A stretch of DNA of 64,000 nucleotides from DASXUG01 sp964620425 (lineage in GTDB: Bacteria; Pseudomonadota; Gammaproteobacteria; Burkholderiales; Methylophilaceae): contig CAZUGV010000002.1 of assembly GCA_964620425.1 (NCBI GenBank), positions 310,001-374,000 of the forward strand, read 5' to 3'. Both the position numbers and the translations under genes were made by a program. Shown in pieces: positions 34,601 through 43,673 of the stretch. A model generated the notes under the pieces. The model was not told where the DNA came from, did not search any database, and saw only the letters and a program-made list of their open reading frames with translations. How positions within the stretch are numbered: position 1 is the first letter of the stretch; the number at the start of each line of letters is the position of its first letter.

Positions 34601-35057
34601 TTAAGCCTTTCTCTTTGCTTGTTGAGAACACATCAAATACATCTGCGCCTTCGCGAGGATTTTCAGGATCGCTATCATAGCTACGCTTACCCCAAGTATC
34701 CTCTGGTTTATCAGCTGTGCCCAGATACATAGGGTCTGCTGGGATTTTCCGCATAAAGTAGAGTTTCTTTTTTTTCACATCGGTGTTGTCTGGAATGCCA
34801 ATCACCAAATCAGTTAATTTGCTTGGGTAACCAGAGCTGCCAACTGTTTGCGTGATGCGAGCTTCATCATATGCTTTTTTGTACGCATCAATCGCGGTGC
34901 GAATTTCTCGTAAATTTTTGCGTAACTCCATTTCTTTTTGTCGCGTGATTGTGTTTTCTAGATACGGTGTAGCAGCCGTAGCGAGCAGCGCCAAAATCGC
35001 TACGGAGATCACTAATTCTATATACGAAAATCCTAGATGCAAAAAGCGTAACTGCAC
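34575..35057 (-). CDS. GspG-like pseudopilin 1
   Basis: The 160-residue protein begins MQLRFLHLGFSYIELVISVAIL, a type III signal with Glu at +5. It continues with the ENTITRQKEMELRKNLREIRTAIDAYKKAYD helix and a GspG-like loop. It lies 9 nt after the secretin gene and overlaps pseudopilin 2. Confidence 0.88.
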   Translation of the reverse strand: MQLRFLHLGFSYIELVISVAILALLATAATPYLENTITRQKEMELRKNLREIRTAIDAYKKAYDEARITQTVGSSGYPSKLTDLVIGIPDNTDVKKKKLYFMRKIPADPMYLGTADKPEDTWGKRSYDSDPENPREGADVFDVFSTSKEKGLNGIPYQLW

Positions 35058-35066
35058 GTTGAATAC

Positions 35067-36992
35067 CTATTGTGAATCTGGTTTTTTGGCTGGTGTATCT
35101 GCGCCTGCGCCACTACCCCCTAGCCCAGTACCCCCTAGCCCAGTACCTAAGGAAAATCCTAGTGGTAATGGGATATTCAGGTTTTGGGGTTTGCTCTCTT
35201 CGTTACTTGGCGCAGCTGCTTGAGGCGGTTTTGGGATAAAGAACGGTACGCCTCCAGCGCCAAAGTTAGGCGTAGATGTGCGCTTGCCCGTGCGTGATTC
35301 ACTGCCTATCCAATATTCAGTTTGGTTGGCATTCGCCGTTTTACGATCTCGAATAATATGCGGAGTAATAGAGAGAATAATTTCGGTTTTAGATTTATCG
35401 TCCTTTTGTTTAGAGAAGAGTTTACCAAGAATAGGCAGGCTACCAATCCCTGGAATTTTATCGACATTTTTACGATCTTGGTCGTCAATCAAGCCAGCTA
35501 AAATTTGCGTCTCACCGTCGTGCAGCCGTAGTTGGGTACTGGCATTGCGCGTGCCAACTCTGAAAGCACTACTTTGCCCGATACCTTGTCCATTGCTGAC
35601 GGCATCACCAATAGAGTTAACATTGAGGTTGATTTTAATCGTAATATCACCGCTAGCGCTAATGTTGGGTTCAGCTTCTAACTTTAAACCTGCATCAATG
35701 TATTGCACGGTTGTCGTGGCAACGCCTTGTGTTGAAACGTTAGCCGTAAATACAGGTACTTTTTCCCCCACATGAATTTTGGCGATGTCTTTGTTTTTAA
35801 CGCGGATGCGCGGATTTGCCAACAGGTTCACATCTGAATCATTTGCACTAAAATTAAGCCCTGGTGCGCCACCAACTGTGTAATTATTTAGCGCGGCGTT
35901 TTTAAGCGCGTCTAAGGTTAAACCACCTGTTGGAATTGGCACATTTAAGCTGGTGGGTACTTTTACGCCCAAATCTTGTAAACGAGAGCGTCTCACTTCT
36001 AGCACTTCCATTTCGAGCATTACTTCAGGCTCTGGTAGGTCGAGCGAGTAAATGACCTTTTCTGCTAGCGCGAGAACTTCAGGTGAGTCTTTAATCATTA
36101 GTCCGTTTAAACGAGTATCTATTTCTATTTGTTTAATATTGAGCATACTGCGCAGTGTTGCGCTCACTTGTTTTGCATCAGCAAAATCTAAGGTGAAGTT
36201 GCGAACGGTGAGGTCTTTGTAATCGCGTTGGTGCAATACATCATTCACGTAAATAATGGCTGATTTTTCGCCAAGCACTTTCTTTTCTAACTGATTGGTT
36301 TGTAGAAGCAAATCTAAAGCATCATTAAATGCCATGCTTTCTACATAGATGGTTGCTTTTTGATCGCTTGGCACGTCTTTATCTAAAATAAAATTGATAT
36401 GCGTGGTTTTTGATAACGCCTCAAAAATCATTTTTAGGCTGACATCTCTAAATTGCATGGTCACAGGGGTTTTATACACTAATTTTTTCTGTGATTTTTC
36501 TTGTGCGCTGGTTTCTTGCTTTTTGAGTAATGCCTCGTATAAGGGTTTGGCTAAGGGGTGGTCAGGGCGCTCTAACAAAATTTCGTGTAATTTTGCTTTG
36601 GCAATCTCATCATCCGCATCAGTTTTACCTAAGTGCGCATTTGCATCCGCTAACAACGCCAAGTGATTGCGCGCTAAACCGACAATACGTAACCCTTCTT
36701 GAGCACGTAAATTACCTTCATCATAAGCGGCAAGTGACTTGTAGATGCTTTCTAGCTTATCTAAATCTTCGGTTTCCCACGCTTGTTGAGCTTGGTTGAG
36801 ATAATCGTTTATTTTGTCGTAATGTGCTTTCTCGGCGGCAATACGGGCAGAAGCTTCTATAGCTTTGTTGGCGCGAGACAGCTCTTTTATAGATTTTACT
36901 TGATCTTTGGAAAGGTTGCTGGTCGTATCGCAAGCTCCCAAACTCAAGCTAATAAGCGAAATAAGTATCTGTTTATTGAATCTAGTTTGCAT
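35067..36992 (-). CDS. gspD: Secretin (GspD/PilQ/MshL family), lipoprotein
   Basis: The 641-residue protein has a lipobox ending in C21 (SLGAC), a TPR-like helical region (30-150), a secretin/TonB short N-terminal domain, N1-type repeats, and the C-terminal secretin pore with the VPVFTANVST and final DKIPGIGSLPILGKLF plus TEIILSITPHIIRD blocks. It should form the outer-membrane channel of the secretion system. The very end has Gly-rich GLGGTG repeats. Its start overlaps the upstream gene by 11 nt. Confidence 0.92.
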   Translation of the reverse strand: MQTRFNKQILISLISLSLGACDTTSNLSKDQVKSIKELSRANKAIEASARIAAEKAHYDKINDYLNQAQQAWETEDLDKLESIYKSLAAYDEGNLRAQEGLRIVGLARNHLALLADANAHLGKTDADDEIAKAKLHEILLERPDHPLAKPLYEALLKKQETSAQEKSQKKLVYKTPVTMQFRDVSLKMIFEALSKTTHINFILDKDVPSDQKATIYVESMAFNDALDLLLQTNQLEKKVLGEKSAIIYVNDVLHQRDYKDLTVRNFTLDFADAKQVSATLRSMLNIKQIEIDTRLNGLMIKDSPEVLALAEKVIYSLDLPEPEVMLEMEVLEVRRSRLQDLGVKVPTSLNVPIPTGGLTLDALKNAALNNYTVGGAPGLNFSANDSDVNLLANPRIRVKNKDIAKIHVGEKVPVFTANVSTQGVATTTVQYIDAGLKLEAEPNISASGDITIKINLNVNSIGDAVSNGQGIGQSSAFRVGTRNASTQLRLHDGETQILAGLIDDQDRKNVDKIPGIGSLPILGKLFSKQKDDKSKTEIILSITPHIIRDRKTANANQTEYWIGSESRTGKRTSTPNFGAGGVPFFIPKPPQAAAPSNEESKPQNLNIPLPLGFSLGTGLGGTGLGGSGAGADTPAKKPDSQ

Positions 36993-37506
36993 CGTTCACC
37001 ACCATGGTTTGCGTTATTTTCATTGGCAAGTATAAAAACTGAAACTGCATGCTACCCCCGACTTTGCTAGCGGATTGGAGTTGAAAGCCGCCCACAACAT
37101 CACCGACTTTTAATACGGCAACGTCATCTGAATAGTTGACGATCAATTTACTCACCCCTTGTTCTTGCATCATGCCAATAAACTGAAATGGCAAAGGTGG
37201 TGCACTTGGTTTAAAAGGTTTTTGCGGTAATTTTGCATTTACTTCAGCAACTTTTTTCGGGGGGGAGAAGAGATTGCTGATGGCATTCACATTTGTATTG
37301 CGGCTCACTAATGAAAAATCCTCCACCGTATTATTGGTTTGGGATAAGGCATGATTATTCGGTTTGTTTGGTAACAGCGATTGCGAGTCGCTTGTGCTTT
37401 CGGTGATCTCTTGCTCTTCTTGATGTGTTTGCCAAGTAAGCCATAGCGTCACCGCCAAAGCGAGTGCCCATAACAGATTGCGTTTGGTGAGATACGGTTG
37501 CATCAT
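36982..37506 (-). CDS. GspC/PilP-like inner-membrane-to-secretin linker
   Basis: The 174-residue protein has one membrane helix at about 10-26, a low-complexity linker, and a C-terminal domain (FQFIGMMQEQGVSKLIVNYSDDVAVLKVGDVVGGFQL) typical of the HR/PilP domain that contacts the secretin. It is joined to the PilO-like gene by an ATGA overlap and overlaps gspD. Confidence 0.75.
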   Translation of the reverse strand: MMQPYLTKRNLLWALALAVTLWLTWQTHQEEQEITESTSDSQSLLPNKPNNHALSQTNNTVEDFSLVSRNTNVNAISNLFSPPKKVAEVNAKLPQKPFKPSAPPLPFQFIGMMQEQGVSKLIVNYSDDVAVLKVGDVVGGFQLQSASKVGGSMQFQFLYLPMKITQTMVVNDAN

Positions 37507-38045
37507 GAGGCAAAATGCAGCGTAAGCCGCACCCTTGTCGTGACTAATTCGTCGCTGGTATTTTCGCGACTAAAGTTAATTGCTTCAATTGATGCGTTAG
37601 GTAAACTAGCCAAGACGTTTCCTAAAAATTCACGGGTTGAAGGGTAGCTAGCGATGACACTAAAATCAATGTAGTAATGGGTTAATACGTCATCTGGGCG
37701 TTGTTCAGTTTTATACGAAATCTCATCTACAGCTAGTTTCATCGATTGCGCCAGAGCCATGATCTTTTGCACGCTTGCTGTACGGTTTGCAAGAGGTGGA
37801 AATCGTTGCGTAAACGCTTGAAGTTGCTCGGCTTTGCTTGGTGTTGGCTTGCTAGAGACTATATCAATCGGCGCGTGATTTTGCGCATTAGTTTGTGATT
37901 CAATTACTGCTAGAGCTGTTTGAGTCGGAATTAAAACAAAGCATGTGTATCCAATACAAAATGCGGCTAGCAGCAGCACAATGTTACCAACTACACCAAG
38001 ACGTTCGATAAATCGTAATATCATCCACTTTAATTGTTGCATCAT
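37503..38045 (-). CDS. PilO/GspM-like inner-membrane subunit
   Basis: I start at ATG 38045, part of an ATGA overlap with the PilN-like gene; a reading from 38054 is possible. The 180-residue protein has one membrane helix at about 18-40 and a C-terminal ferredoxin-like segment (YIDFSVIASYPSTREFLGNVLASLPNASIEAINFSR). Its position between PilN-like and PilP-like genes is the main evidence for the role in the inner-membrane platform. Confidence 0.72.
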   Translation of the reverse strand: MMQQLKWMILRFIERLGVVGNIVLLLAAFCIGYTCFVLIPTQTALAVIESQTNAQNHAPIDIVSSKPTPSKAEQLQAFTQRFPPLANRTASVQKIMALAQSMKLAVDEISYKTEQRPDDVLTHYYIDFSVIASYPSTREFLGNVLASLPNASIEAINFSRENTSDELVTTRVRLTLHFAS

Positions 38046-38578
38046 GGCTTCCATCCCACAGCAAGCGTAAAGCCAATCAACGACTTTGGTGTACGTGCAT
38101 CATTTGTTTCTAATACATCTGTGCGTTGATTTAACAATACCGCCTCACCAAGCCCTGCTTGATTGTGCAGGCTGTTTTGATACTGCACTAAATCATCAAA
38201 TTTTGCAGTTTGACCTGTGATAATAATTTCAGACTTTCCTGGGTTAGGTTGAATTGATAGCAATTTAACCTCAGGGTTTGCTATTTGTACCTGCTCTAAG
38301 GTATTCAGCATTGGCATCCAAGCGCGATTTAGCGCGTGCTGCGTTTCATGTGCGAGGGCGATGGAATGTAAAAGTGTCGCGCTTGGGGCAACCTCCACTG
38401 TCGTCAGGCTGCCTGTTGATCGAGTGTTGGTTTTAGCTGTTATTTGCTGCGAAATTGATTGATGTTGATACACTAAAAAGGCGGCAATGATTGCAAGCAT
38501 GATCGCTAACATCAGCATCAGCGACAAGTTAAATCGACGACATGGTTGCGCAAAGTTCAAGTCCAATGGTGGCATCAT
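38042..38578 (-). CDS. PilN/GspL-C-like inner-membrane subunit
   Basis: I start at ATG 38578, which overlaps the PilM-like stop as ATGA. The 178-residue protein opens MMPPLDLNFAQPCRRF, like PilN's cytoplasmic LNLLPWR-type peptide, then has a membrane helix (about 18-40), a coiled stretch, and a small globular end. In pili systems the N-terminal peptide docks into PilM. Confidence 0.72.
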   Translation of the reverse strand: MMPPLDLNFAQPCRRFNLSLMLMLAIMLAIIAAFLVYQHQSISQQITAKTNTRSTGSLTTVEVAPSATLLHSIALAHETQHALNRAWMPMLNTLEQVQIANPEVKLLSIQPNPGKSEIIITGQTAKFDDLVQYQNSLHNQAGLGEAVLLNQRTDVLETNDARTPKSLIGFTLAVGWKP

Positions 38579-39405
38579 AAGCTCGCCATCCAAAGTGCGC
38601 TATTGGTTTGATCAGGCTGATAGCCTGTGCTCTCTACGAAGTGGATACTCACGTAACTACCCATCAATGCTTGCGCCCATTCCTGCCTTTGGGGCATTAA
38701 ACTTGGGGCAAGAAATGCAATCACTTCTGTTGGCTTTTGCTGTGTAGTTTTTGTATCAAGCGGCATTTTACTTTGTATACTACGCATGATTTGCTGTGAG
38801 GTTTGTATCGCCTCTTGCCCGCTGGGTGGCGAAATTAGTGTGAATCGCTGCCATTCCTGTTGATTGGTTTCACATAATAGAACACGTTCAGGCTCTGCCA
38901 CGACTAGCCAACTGTTTTGTTTTCTTTGTGTTCCTGTGGTTTTTTTTGTGCTCAATATGCGCATTAGCAATGGCTCAATACTCGTGATTTTCCATGAGTT
39001 GCTTTCCGCGAGTGCTCGTAAATCATCTACCAGCGCTTGGTCAATAGCACTGGTTGCGACGGTTTTTCCATACCCATTAAAACTCACGCGCAATTGCCAT
39101 TGATCGGCAATCGCGCCAAAACGCTTACGATAGTCATGTTGCGCTAGTGCTAGCCAATCTTGCCTTGCCGTAATGCCCGTTTGCCAAGGCAACACGCCAT
39201 AACGCACAAAATGGTTGGATACTACAAAGCGCACTCGTTTTGCAGTAATGTGGCTTGTCACTGATTTTAGAGCATTGACTAATGCAGCTCTTGATTCATA
39301 GCGAGTGTCAGCACTCGCTAGCATTTTTGGGCTTTTGCCGTTTTCACATATGGCGATTCCATCAGCAGCTAGTGCGATGGTGGTGACATTGGTGACACCT
39401 AACAT
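38575..39405 (-). CDS. PilM/GspL-N-like cytoplasmic actin-fold subunit
   Basis: I start at ATG 39405 (MLGVTNVTTIALAADGIAI), directly after the GspE stop; a longer reading up to 39549 would overlap gspE. The 276-residue protein has no membrane segment and carries PilM/GspL-type features only loosely (VRFVVSNHFVRYGVLPWQ). The role is inferred from operon position between GspE and the PilN-like gene. It would link the ATPase to the inner-membrane platform. Confidence 0.68.
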   Translation of the reverse strand: MLGVTNVTTIALAADGIAICENGKSPKMLASADTRYESRAALVNALKSVTSHITAKRVRFVVSNHFVRYGVLPWQTGITARQDWLALAQHDYRKRFGAIADQWQLRVSFNGYGKTVATSAIDQALVDDLRALAESNSWKITSIEPLLMRILSTKKTTGTQRKQNSWLVVAEPERVLLCETNQQEWQRFTLISPPSGQEAIQTSQQIMRSIQSKMPLDTKTTQQKPTEVIAFLAPSLMPQRQEWAQALMGSYVSIHFVESTGYQPDQTNSALWMASL

Positions 39406-39406
39406 G

Positions 39407-41095
39407 CTAAACAAGTGGTGCAACACGATGCACTTCCTCCAATGTGGTTTCACCCCTAATGGCCATATCAAGCGCTGCTTGATGTAAAAAGCGTGTACCT
39501 TTGCGCTGTGCATGGTCTTTAATTTGACGAATCGAGGCGCGGCTAGCAATCAATTCGCGCAGTTCGTCATCCATGAGTAAAACTTCTGCGACTGCACGTC
39601 TGCCTTTGTAGCCAGTGCCACGGCAAACACCACAGCCTTTACCGAGCATCAGTTTGGTGTCTTTTGGTAAACTAATCCCACGCGGAACTTTAATTTCGCT
39701 TGCTAAAACAGGTGTGGCGCAGTGTTTGCAGACTGCGCGTAATAAGCGCTGGGCAACCACAATATTGAGCGCAGAGACGAAACTATAGGGGTCTACGCCC
39801 ATATTTAAAAAGCGACCAATCACATCAAACGAGTTATTGGCATGTACCGTCGTAAATACTAAGTGTCCCGTTAATGCTGATTGCACCGCGATTTGTGCTG
39901 TTTCACCATCGCGAATTTCGCCTACCATGATGCGGTCTGGGTCATGACGCAAAATAGAACGTAATCCACGCGCAAAAGTCAGCCCTTTTTTTTCATTGAC
40001 GGGGATTTGTAACACCCCAGGCAGTTGATATTCGACAGGGTCTTCAATAGTGATGATTTTGTCATAGCCATTGTTAATTTCGCTAATGGCTGCGTATAGG
40101 GTAGTCGTTTTTCCGCTCCCCGTTGGACCTGTCACCAGTACCATTCCATACGGCAACTGAAATTGCTCGCGCATGGTTTCCATCGTTTCTGCATCAAAAC
40201 CAAGAAAATCTAAGCGTAATCCTCGTGCTTCATCGGCAAGCGTTTGTTTGTCGAGGACGCGAATTACAATGTCTTCGCCATGAATACTAGGCATGACAGA
40301 TACGCGAAAATCGACTTCTCGGTGACGGTATACCGCGCGAAAACGGCCATCTTGCGGTACGCGTTGTTCAGTAATGTCGAGTTCTGACATGACTTTAATC
40401 CTTGATATGACTTGTTCAGCCAAACTCTTTTCGCTGACCGCCCCCATTTGGCTGAGCACGCCATCGAGTCGGTATTTAATGACCAAGCCCGCAGGTACAG
40501 TTTCTAAGTGTATGTCACTAGCATCCGCTTTTAACGCATCGTACAGGGTTGATCGTACTAATTTCACCACGGGGCTAGCATCGCCCTCAATCATGTTAAG
40601 TGAAAGCTCTTCTGCGTCTTGCGTGATTTTTACACTACCGCTTACGCCAGATAACGCAGAGTCAACAGCGCGCATGCCATCTTCATGTTGCGCTAAGTAA
40701 GCGGCAATATCTGCATGATGGGCTAGATAAGTGGTAAAAGGAGCGGCAATGCGCTCTGCCGCCCAAGCGGCTAAATCTTGCGCATAAATATCTGCAAAAA
40801 CCAAAATAAGGTTGTTTTTTTCGCGTAACAATACGCACTCATGTTGCAGTGACTCAGAAAACGAAATGCGCTCAAACGCGGGAGCCAGTGACATCATTTG
40901 GTCTAGGTTAATGCTTGGGTAAACGTATGTGTCAGCCAGCATTTTGGTAAATTGCGCACTCGTTACGCCAGACATGGTTTCTAACAGCTCAATCGCACGG
41001 CGACCTTCAACGCTTGCCTGCAGTGCAGCCTGACGAATCAAATGCATGTCCAAGATATTTTGTAGGCTGGGGCTGTCTAGTTTTTGGTTGAGCAT
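39407..41095 (-). CDS. gspE: GspE/PilB-family secretion ATPase
   Basis: The 562-residue hexameric ATPase has an MshEN-type N-terminal domain (about 25-140), Walker A GPTGSGKT at residues 323-330, the ASP box around TIEDPVEY, Walker B in RIMVGEIRDGETA, and the HVHAN-type FTTVHANNSF. A C-terminal tetracysteine zinc element uses CKHC and CGVC. It drives pseudopilus assembly. gspF lies upstream by 25 nt. Confidence 0.94.
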   Translation of the reverse strand: MLNQKLDSPSLQNILDMHLIRQAALQASVEGRRAIELLETMSGVTSAQFTKMLADTYVYPSINLDQMMSLAPAFERISFSESLQHECVLLREKNNLILVFADIYAQDLAAWAAERIAAPFTTYLAHHADIAAYLAQHEDGMRAVDSALSGVSGSVKITQDAEELSLNMIEGDASPVVKLVRSTLYDALKADASDIHLETVPAGLVIKYRLDGVLSQMGAVSEKSLAEQVISRIKVMSELDITEQRVPQDGRFRAVYRHREVDFRVSVMPSIHGEDIVIRVLDKQTLADEARGLRLDFLGFDAETMETMREQFQLPYGMVLVTGPTGSGKTTTLYAAISEINNGYDKIITIEDPVEYQLPGVLQIPVNEKKGLTFARGLRSILRHDPDRIMVGEIRDGETAQIAVQSALTGHLVFTTVHANNSFDVIGRFLNMGVDPYSFVSALNIVVAQRLLRAVCKHCATPVLASEIKVPRGISLPKDTKLMLGKGCGVCRGTGYKGRRAVAEVLLMDDELRELIASRASIRQIKDHAQRKGTRFLHQAALDMAIRGETTLEEVHRVAPLV

Positions 41096-41120
41096 CTATG
41101 AGGTTTTCTTGTTGATGTGG

Positions 41121-42302
41121 TTATTGTAAACCACTTGCTAGCTCAAAAATTGGTAAATACATCATCAGCACAATACCACCAATCAGTATGCCGATGACGG
41201 TCATCAACAAAGGCTCAAACACCTTGGTGAAGGCATCCACCCAGCGTAGCATTTGCTCTTCATGAAAAACGGCAGAGCGCTCCATCATGGTTTCAAGCAT
41301 GCCTGTACGTTCACCCACCCGAAACAAGCGCCCAGCTACAGGTGTGGTTAGGCCACAAGTTTCAAATGCCTCAGAAAAAGACTGACCTTCACTAATTAAG
41401 CGTTTCGCTTTGCTCAAGTTCGATTGCAAGCTTGCTCCAAGTAAACTGTTTACCATGCCCAACCCTGTGACAACAGGAATGCCGCTACGTAACAACATAG
41501 AAAAAGTGCGGTATAAGCGCGATAAGTGATAGATGCGTATTTTCTCACCTAAGTAAGGCAATTTCCAAAAAGCGCTAAACAGCTTTTCGCGTACGGCTGG
41601 TTGCGAAAACAAACTGACCAATAAAGCGCCCAATCCGAATATGAGTATTAGCACAAGTAAACCATAGTCTTGTGAAAACTGCCCTAACTGTAACAACAGT
41701 TTAGTGGTAAATGATAAATTACTGACGTGCGCATCGTAAATTTTGCTAAAGCGTGGCACAACATAGGCCATTAAAAATACCAATACTAAAAAACCAAAAG
41801 TGAGCACCACCGCAGGGTAGATGGAAGCGCTGACAATACGCTTTTTTAAAATATCAATCTGTTCTATGTATAAAGCAAAACGGTTTAAGGCTTCAGGCAA
41901 GTTGCCTGTTGTTTCAGCGGCTTTTACAGTTGCCACAAATAATGTGGGAAAAGCGCTCGGTATATTAGCCATAGCATCAGACAGTTGCTGACCTTCACGC
42001 ACTGCGGAAAGTAGTTTGGCCAATGTGGCGCGGGTTTCAGCGCGGGTTTCTTTTTCAATTAGAGTGTCTATCGAGTCGGGCAAAGGCAACCCAGCTTCGA
42101 TCAATACGCGCAACTCCTGGCAAAACAACACAAGTGGAAAGCGCTCTGCACCCAAGCTGATTTTATTGGCTTGGCTGCTTACCCTCAATACGGTATAGCC
42201 TTGCTGTTCAGCACGTTGTCTCGCTTCAAATTCAGATGCAGCATCCAGCGCGATTTGCGAAGGTGTCCCCAATGCTTTGATTACTCGTAATTGATATTGC
42301 AT
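41121..42302 (-). CDS. gspF: GspF/PilC-family inner-membrane platform protein
   Basis: The 393-residue protein has the two GspF repeats, at about 55-175 (FCQELRVLIEAGLPLPDSIDTL) and 255-385 (YRTFSMLLRSGIPVVTGLGMV). Three membrane helices lie near 165-185, 210-232 and 365-385. It is the first gene of the ten-gene secretion operon (gspF-gspE-pilM/N/O/P-like-gspD-pseudopilins). No gspE-associated prepilin peptidase, GspK or inner-membrane GspA/B is found in this block. Confidence 0.93.
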   Translation of the reverse strand: MQYQLRVIKALGTPSQIALDAASEFEARQRAEQQGYTVLRVSSQANKISLGAERFPLVLFCQELRVLIEAGLPLPDSIDTLIEKETRAETRATLAKLLSAVREGQQLSDAMANIPSAFPTLFVATVKAAETTGNLPEALNRFALYIEQIDILKKRIVSASIYPAVVLTFGFLVLVFLMAYVVPRFSKIYDAHVSNLSFTTKLLLQLGQFSQDYGLLVLILIFGLGALLVSLFSQPAVREKLFSAFWKLPYLGEKIRIYHLSRLYRTFSMLLRSGIPVVTGLGMVNSLLGASLQSNLSKAKRLISEGQSFSEAFETCGLTTPVAGRLFRVGERTGMLETMMERSAVFHEEQMLRWVDAFTKVFEPLLMTVIGILIGGIVLMMYLPIFELASGLQ

Positions 42303-42512
42303 ATCATTTAGTCAGGTTTTTTGTGATTTGTTTTCTTGTACTTATTGTCATCGTAACTTCTCTTCGAGTAAGTGTTTTTCAAATCAGATGGTGTCGCATT
42401 GAGTAACTGTTACATACCTGAAGGTAAGCATATGGTTTAGTGTTTATTTAATCAATATTTCTGTGACACTTTTCGTGTTGCTTGACTTAATTTGTAAGCC
42501 AGCAATGTCTAT

Positions 42513-42539
42513 AAAATAAAACCCCCGGAAATCCGGGGG
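42513..42539 (-). terminator. Rho-independent terminator of the GlcG-like gene
   Basis: Read on the minus strand, CCCCCGGA and TCCGGGGG (42522-42539) form an 8-bp GC stem, followed by TTTTATTTTA. It separates the GlcG-like gene from the secretion operon. Confidence 0.9.
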
Positions 42540-42563
42540 CAGGTTTTAATGCATTAACACTTC

Positions 42564-43319
42564 TTACTTAGCTACAGTAGCTTGTACTGGAGCAGAGAAA
42601 CCAAAGTCAGGGTTGCCAGCAATAGAGCCTGTGTTGAAACAGTCAGGATGATCGCCTAAAGCTGCAAATGTTGAAGTTAATGATAACTTTTCAAAGCCAC
42701 CTGGTGTTGCTGAAAGACCTAAAGCTTCACGTGCTTTCCATACCACAGCGTGGTCAGTACATGATGTATCACCAGAAACACCTAAAGCACCAATTTTCTC
42801 ACCATTTTTGTAAACAGCAATGCCGCCGCCGAATACATTTACACCGCCAACACGGCTAAATTTCATTGGGTCATTTGCTGTACCGTAATTGTTTGGGTTG
42901 CCACGGTAAGCAGCTTGTGCGTCCACTGGGTTAGATTCTTGTAAACCAAACAATGAACCGCCTGGTTGAACAGCAGCGTATAAAGCACCAGTAGAGATAG
43001 AAACACCGTTTAAGCTAAATGCGTTAGCTGTGTTTGCTTTTTGTGCTGAAATTACACGGCTACCTAACCATTCTGTGCGGCTAGCTAATGCACCTGGAGT
43101 GCCTGAAGTTACTACTTCACATACCATGCCAGTTTCGTCAACAAATGTCATCCACATTGGCAAGCCAAAGCCATCTTTGCCAGCGTCCACTGCTGTTTGA
43201 ATAGCAGTTTGAAGTTGAGCGCGGCTAATATCGCTACATTTTGCATTGGCTGCACCAGCAGCTAATACTGAAACTGCAGCTAATGCTACAACAGCTAATT
43301 TTTTTGCTTGAAAGTTCAT
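42564..43319 (-). CDS. Exported GlcG/HbpS (DUF336) family protein
   Basis: The 251-residue protein has a signal peptide (AVVALAAVSVLAAGAANA-K) and a GlcG/HbpS domain. The motifs are DGFGLPMWMTFVDETG, RVISAQKANTANAF, and GGVNVFGGGIAVYKNGEKIGALGVSGDT, the last in three pieces. HbpS-like members bind haem or small ligands; GlcG in the glycolate locus has no settled role. Codon choice is strongly biased (GCTGCA, GTTACT), which suggests high expression. A 338-nt leader separates its ATG from palindrome copy C, shared with PEP-CTERM genes. The insertion DPMKFSRV before GGVN is longer than in short members. Confidence 0.85.
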   Translation of the reverse strand: MNFQAKKLAVVALAAVSVLAAGAANAKCSDISRAQLQTAIQTAVDAGKDGFGLPMWMTFVDETGMVCEVVTSGTPGALASRTEWLGSRVISAQKANTANAFSLNGVSISTGALYAAVQPGGSLFGLQESNPVDAQAAYRGNPNNYGTANDPMKFSRVGGVNVFGGGIAVYKNGEKIGALGVSGDTSCTDHAVVWKAREALGLSATPGGFEKLSLTSTFAALGDHPDCFNTGSIAGNPDFGFSAPVQATVAK

Positions 43320-43657
43320 GTCTAATCCCTTTAAATTAAATTGATAAATATTTTTTGTTTACCTGTGCCAATAAAGCATTGGTAAACATGCTTTCGCGTT
43401 ACTACGTACTACAAAACTACGTACTACAAAACTACACACTACACACTACACACTAGAAATCACTTACTGCTAGTTCTGATATAAAACTAAACATGTACAA
43501 AGCTACACATGTTTAGAACAAGTGACTAAAACCCAATAAAACCCACACAAGGTAGCCATTCGTCTTGCTTGTAAACAAGCCTTTAGGGCATGTGCCGTAT
43601 GGTTTTTATTTGGATATATTTTTTATGTATTAAATCAGCTTTTTTTAGTTGAGTCTA
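43320..43657 (-). promoter_or_regulatory. Long structured 5' leader of the GlcG-like gene
   Basis: Between palindrome copy C and the GlcG-like ATG there is no reading frame that I can support. It holds a perfect 10-bp inverted repeat (CTAAACATGT at 43487-43496, ACATGTTTAG at 43507-43516, 10-nt loop). Outer arms CACTT/AAGTG and GTTCT/AGAAC could extend it. A smaller GCTTGT/ACAAGC hairpin lies near 43568-43582. Tandem repeats lie at 43401-43455. Confidence 0.55.
43401..43455. repeat. Short tandem repeats in the GlcG-like leader
   Basis: A 15-nt unit ACTACGTACTACAAA occurs twice in a row (43401-43430), then a 7-nt unit ACTACAC three times plus a partial copy (43431-43455). Such arrays can change length by slippage. 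Confidence 0.8.
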
Positions 43658-43673
43658 TAGTCCATTCGGACTA
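43629..43673 (-). promoter_or_regulatory. PEP-CTERM palindrome promoter, copy C, before the GlcG-like gene
   Basis: On the minus strand TAGTCCGAATGGACTA (43658-43673) is followed by TAGACT (43652-43657) and, after 17 nt, by TTTAAT (43629-43634) as -10. The palindrome sequence is identical to copy B. It lies 338 nt upstream of the GlcG-like ATG. Confidence 0.65.
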
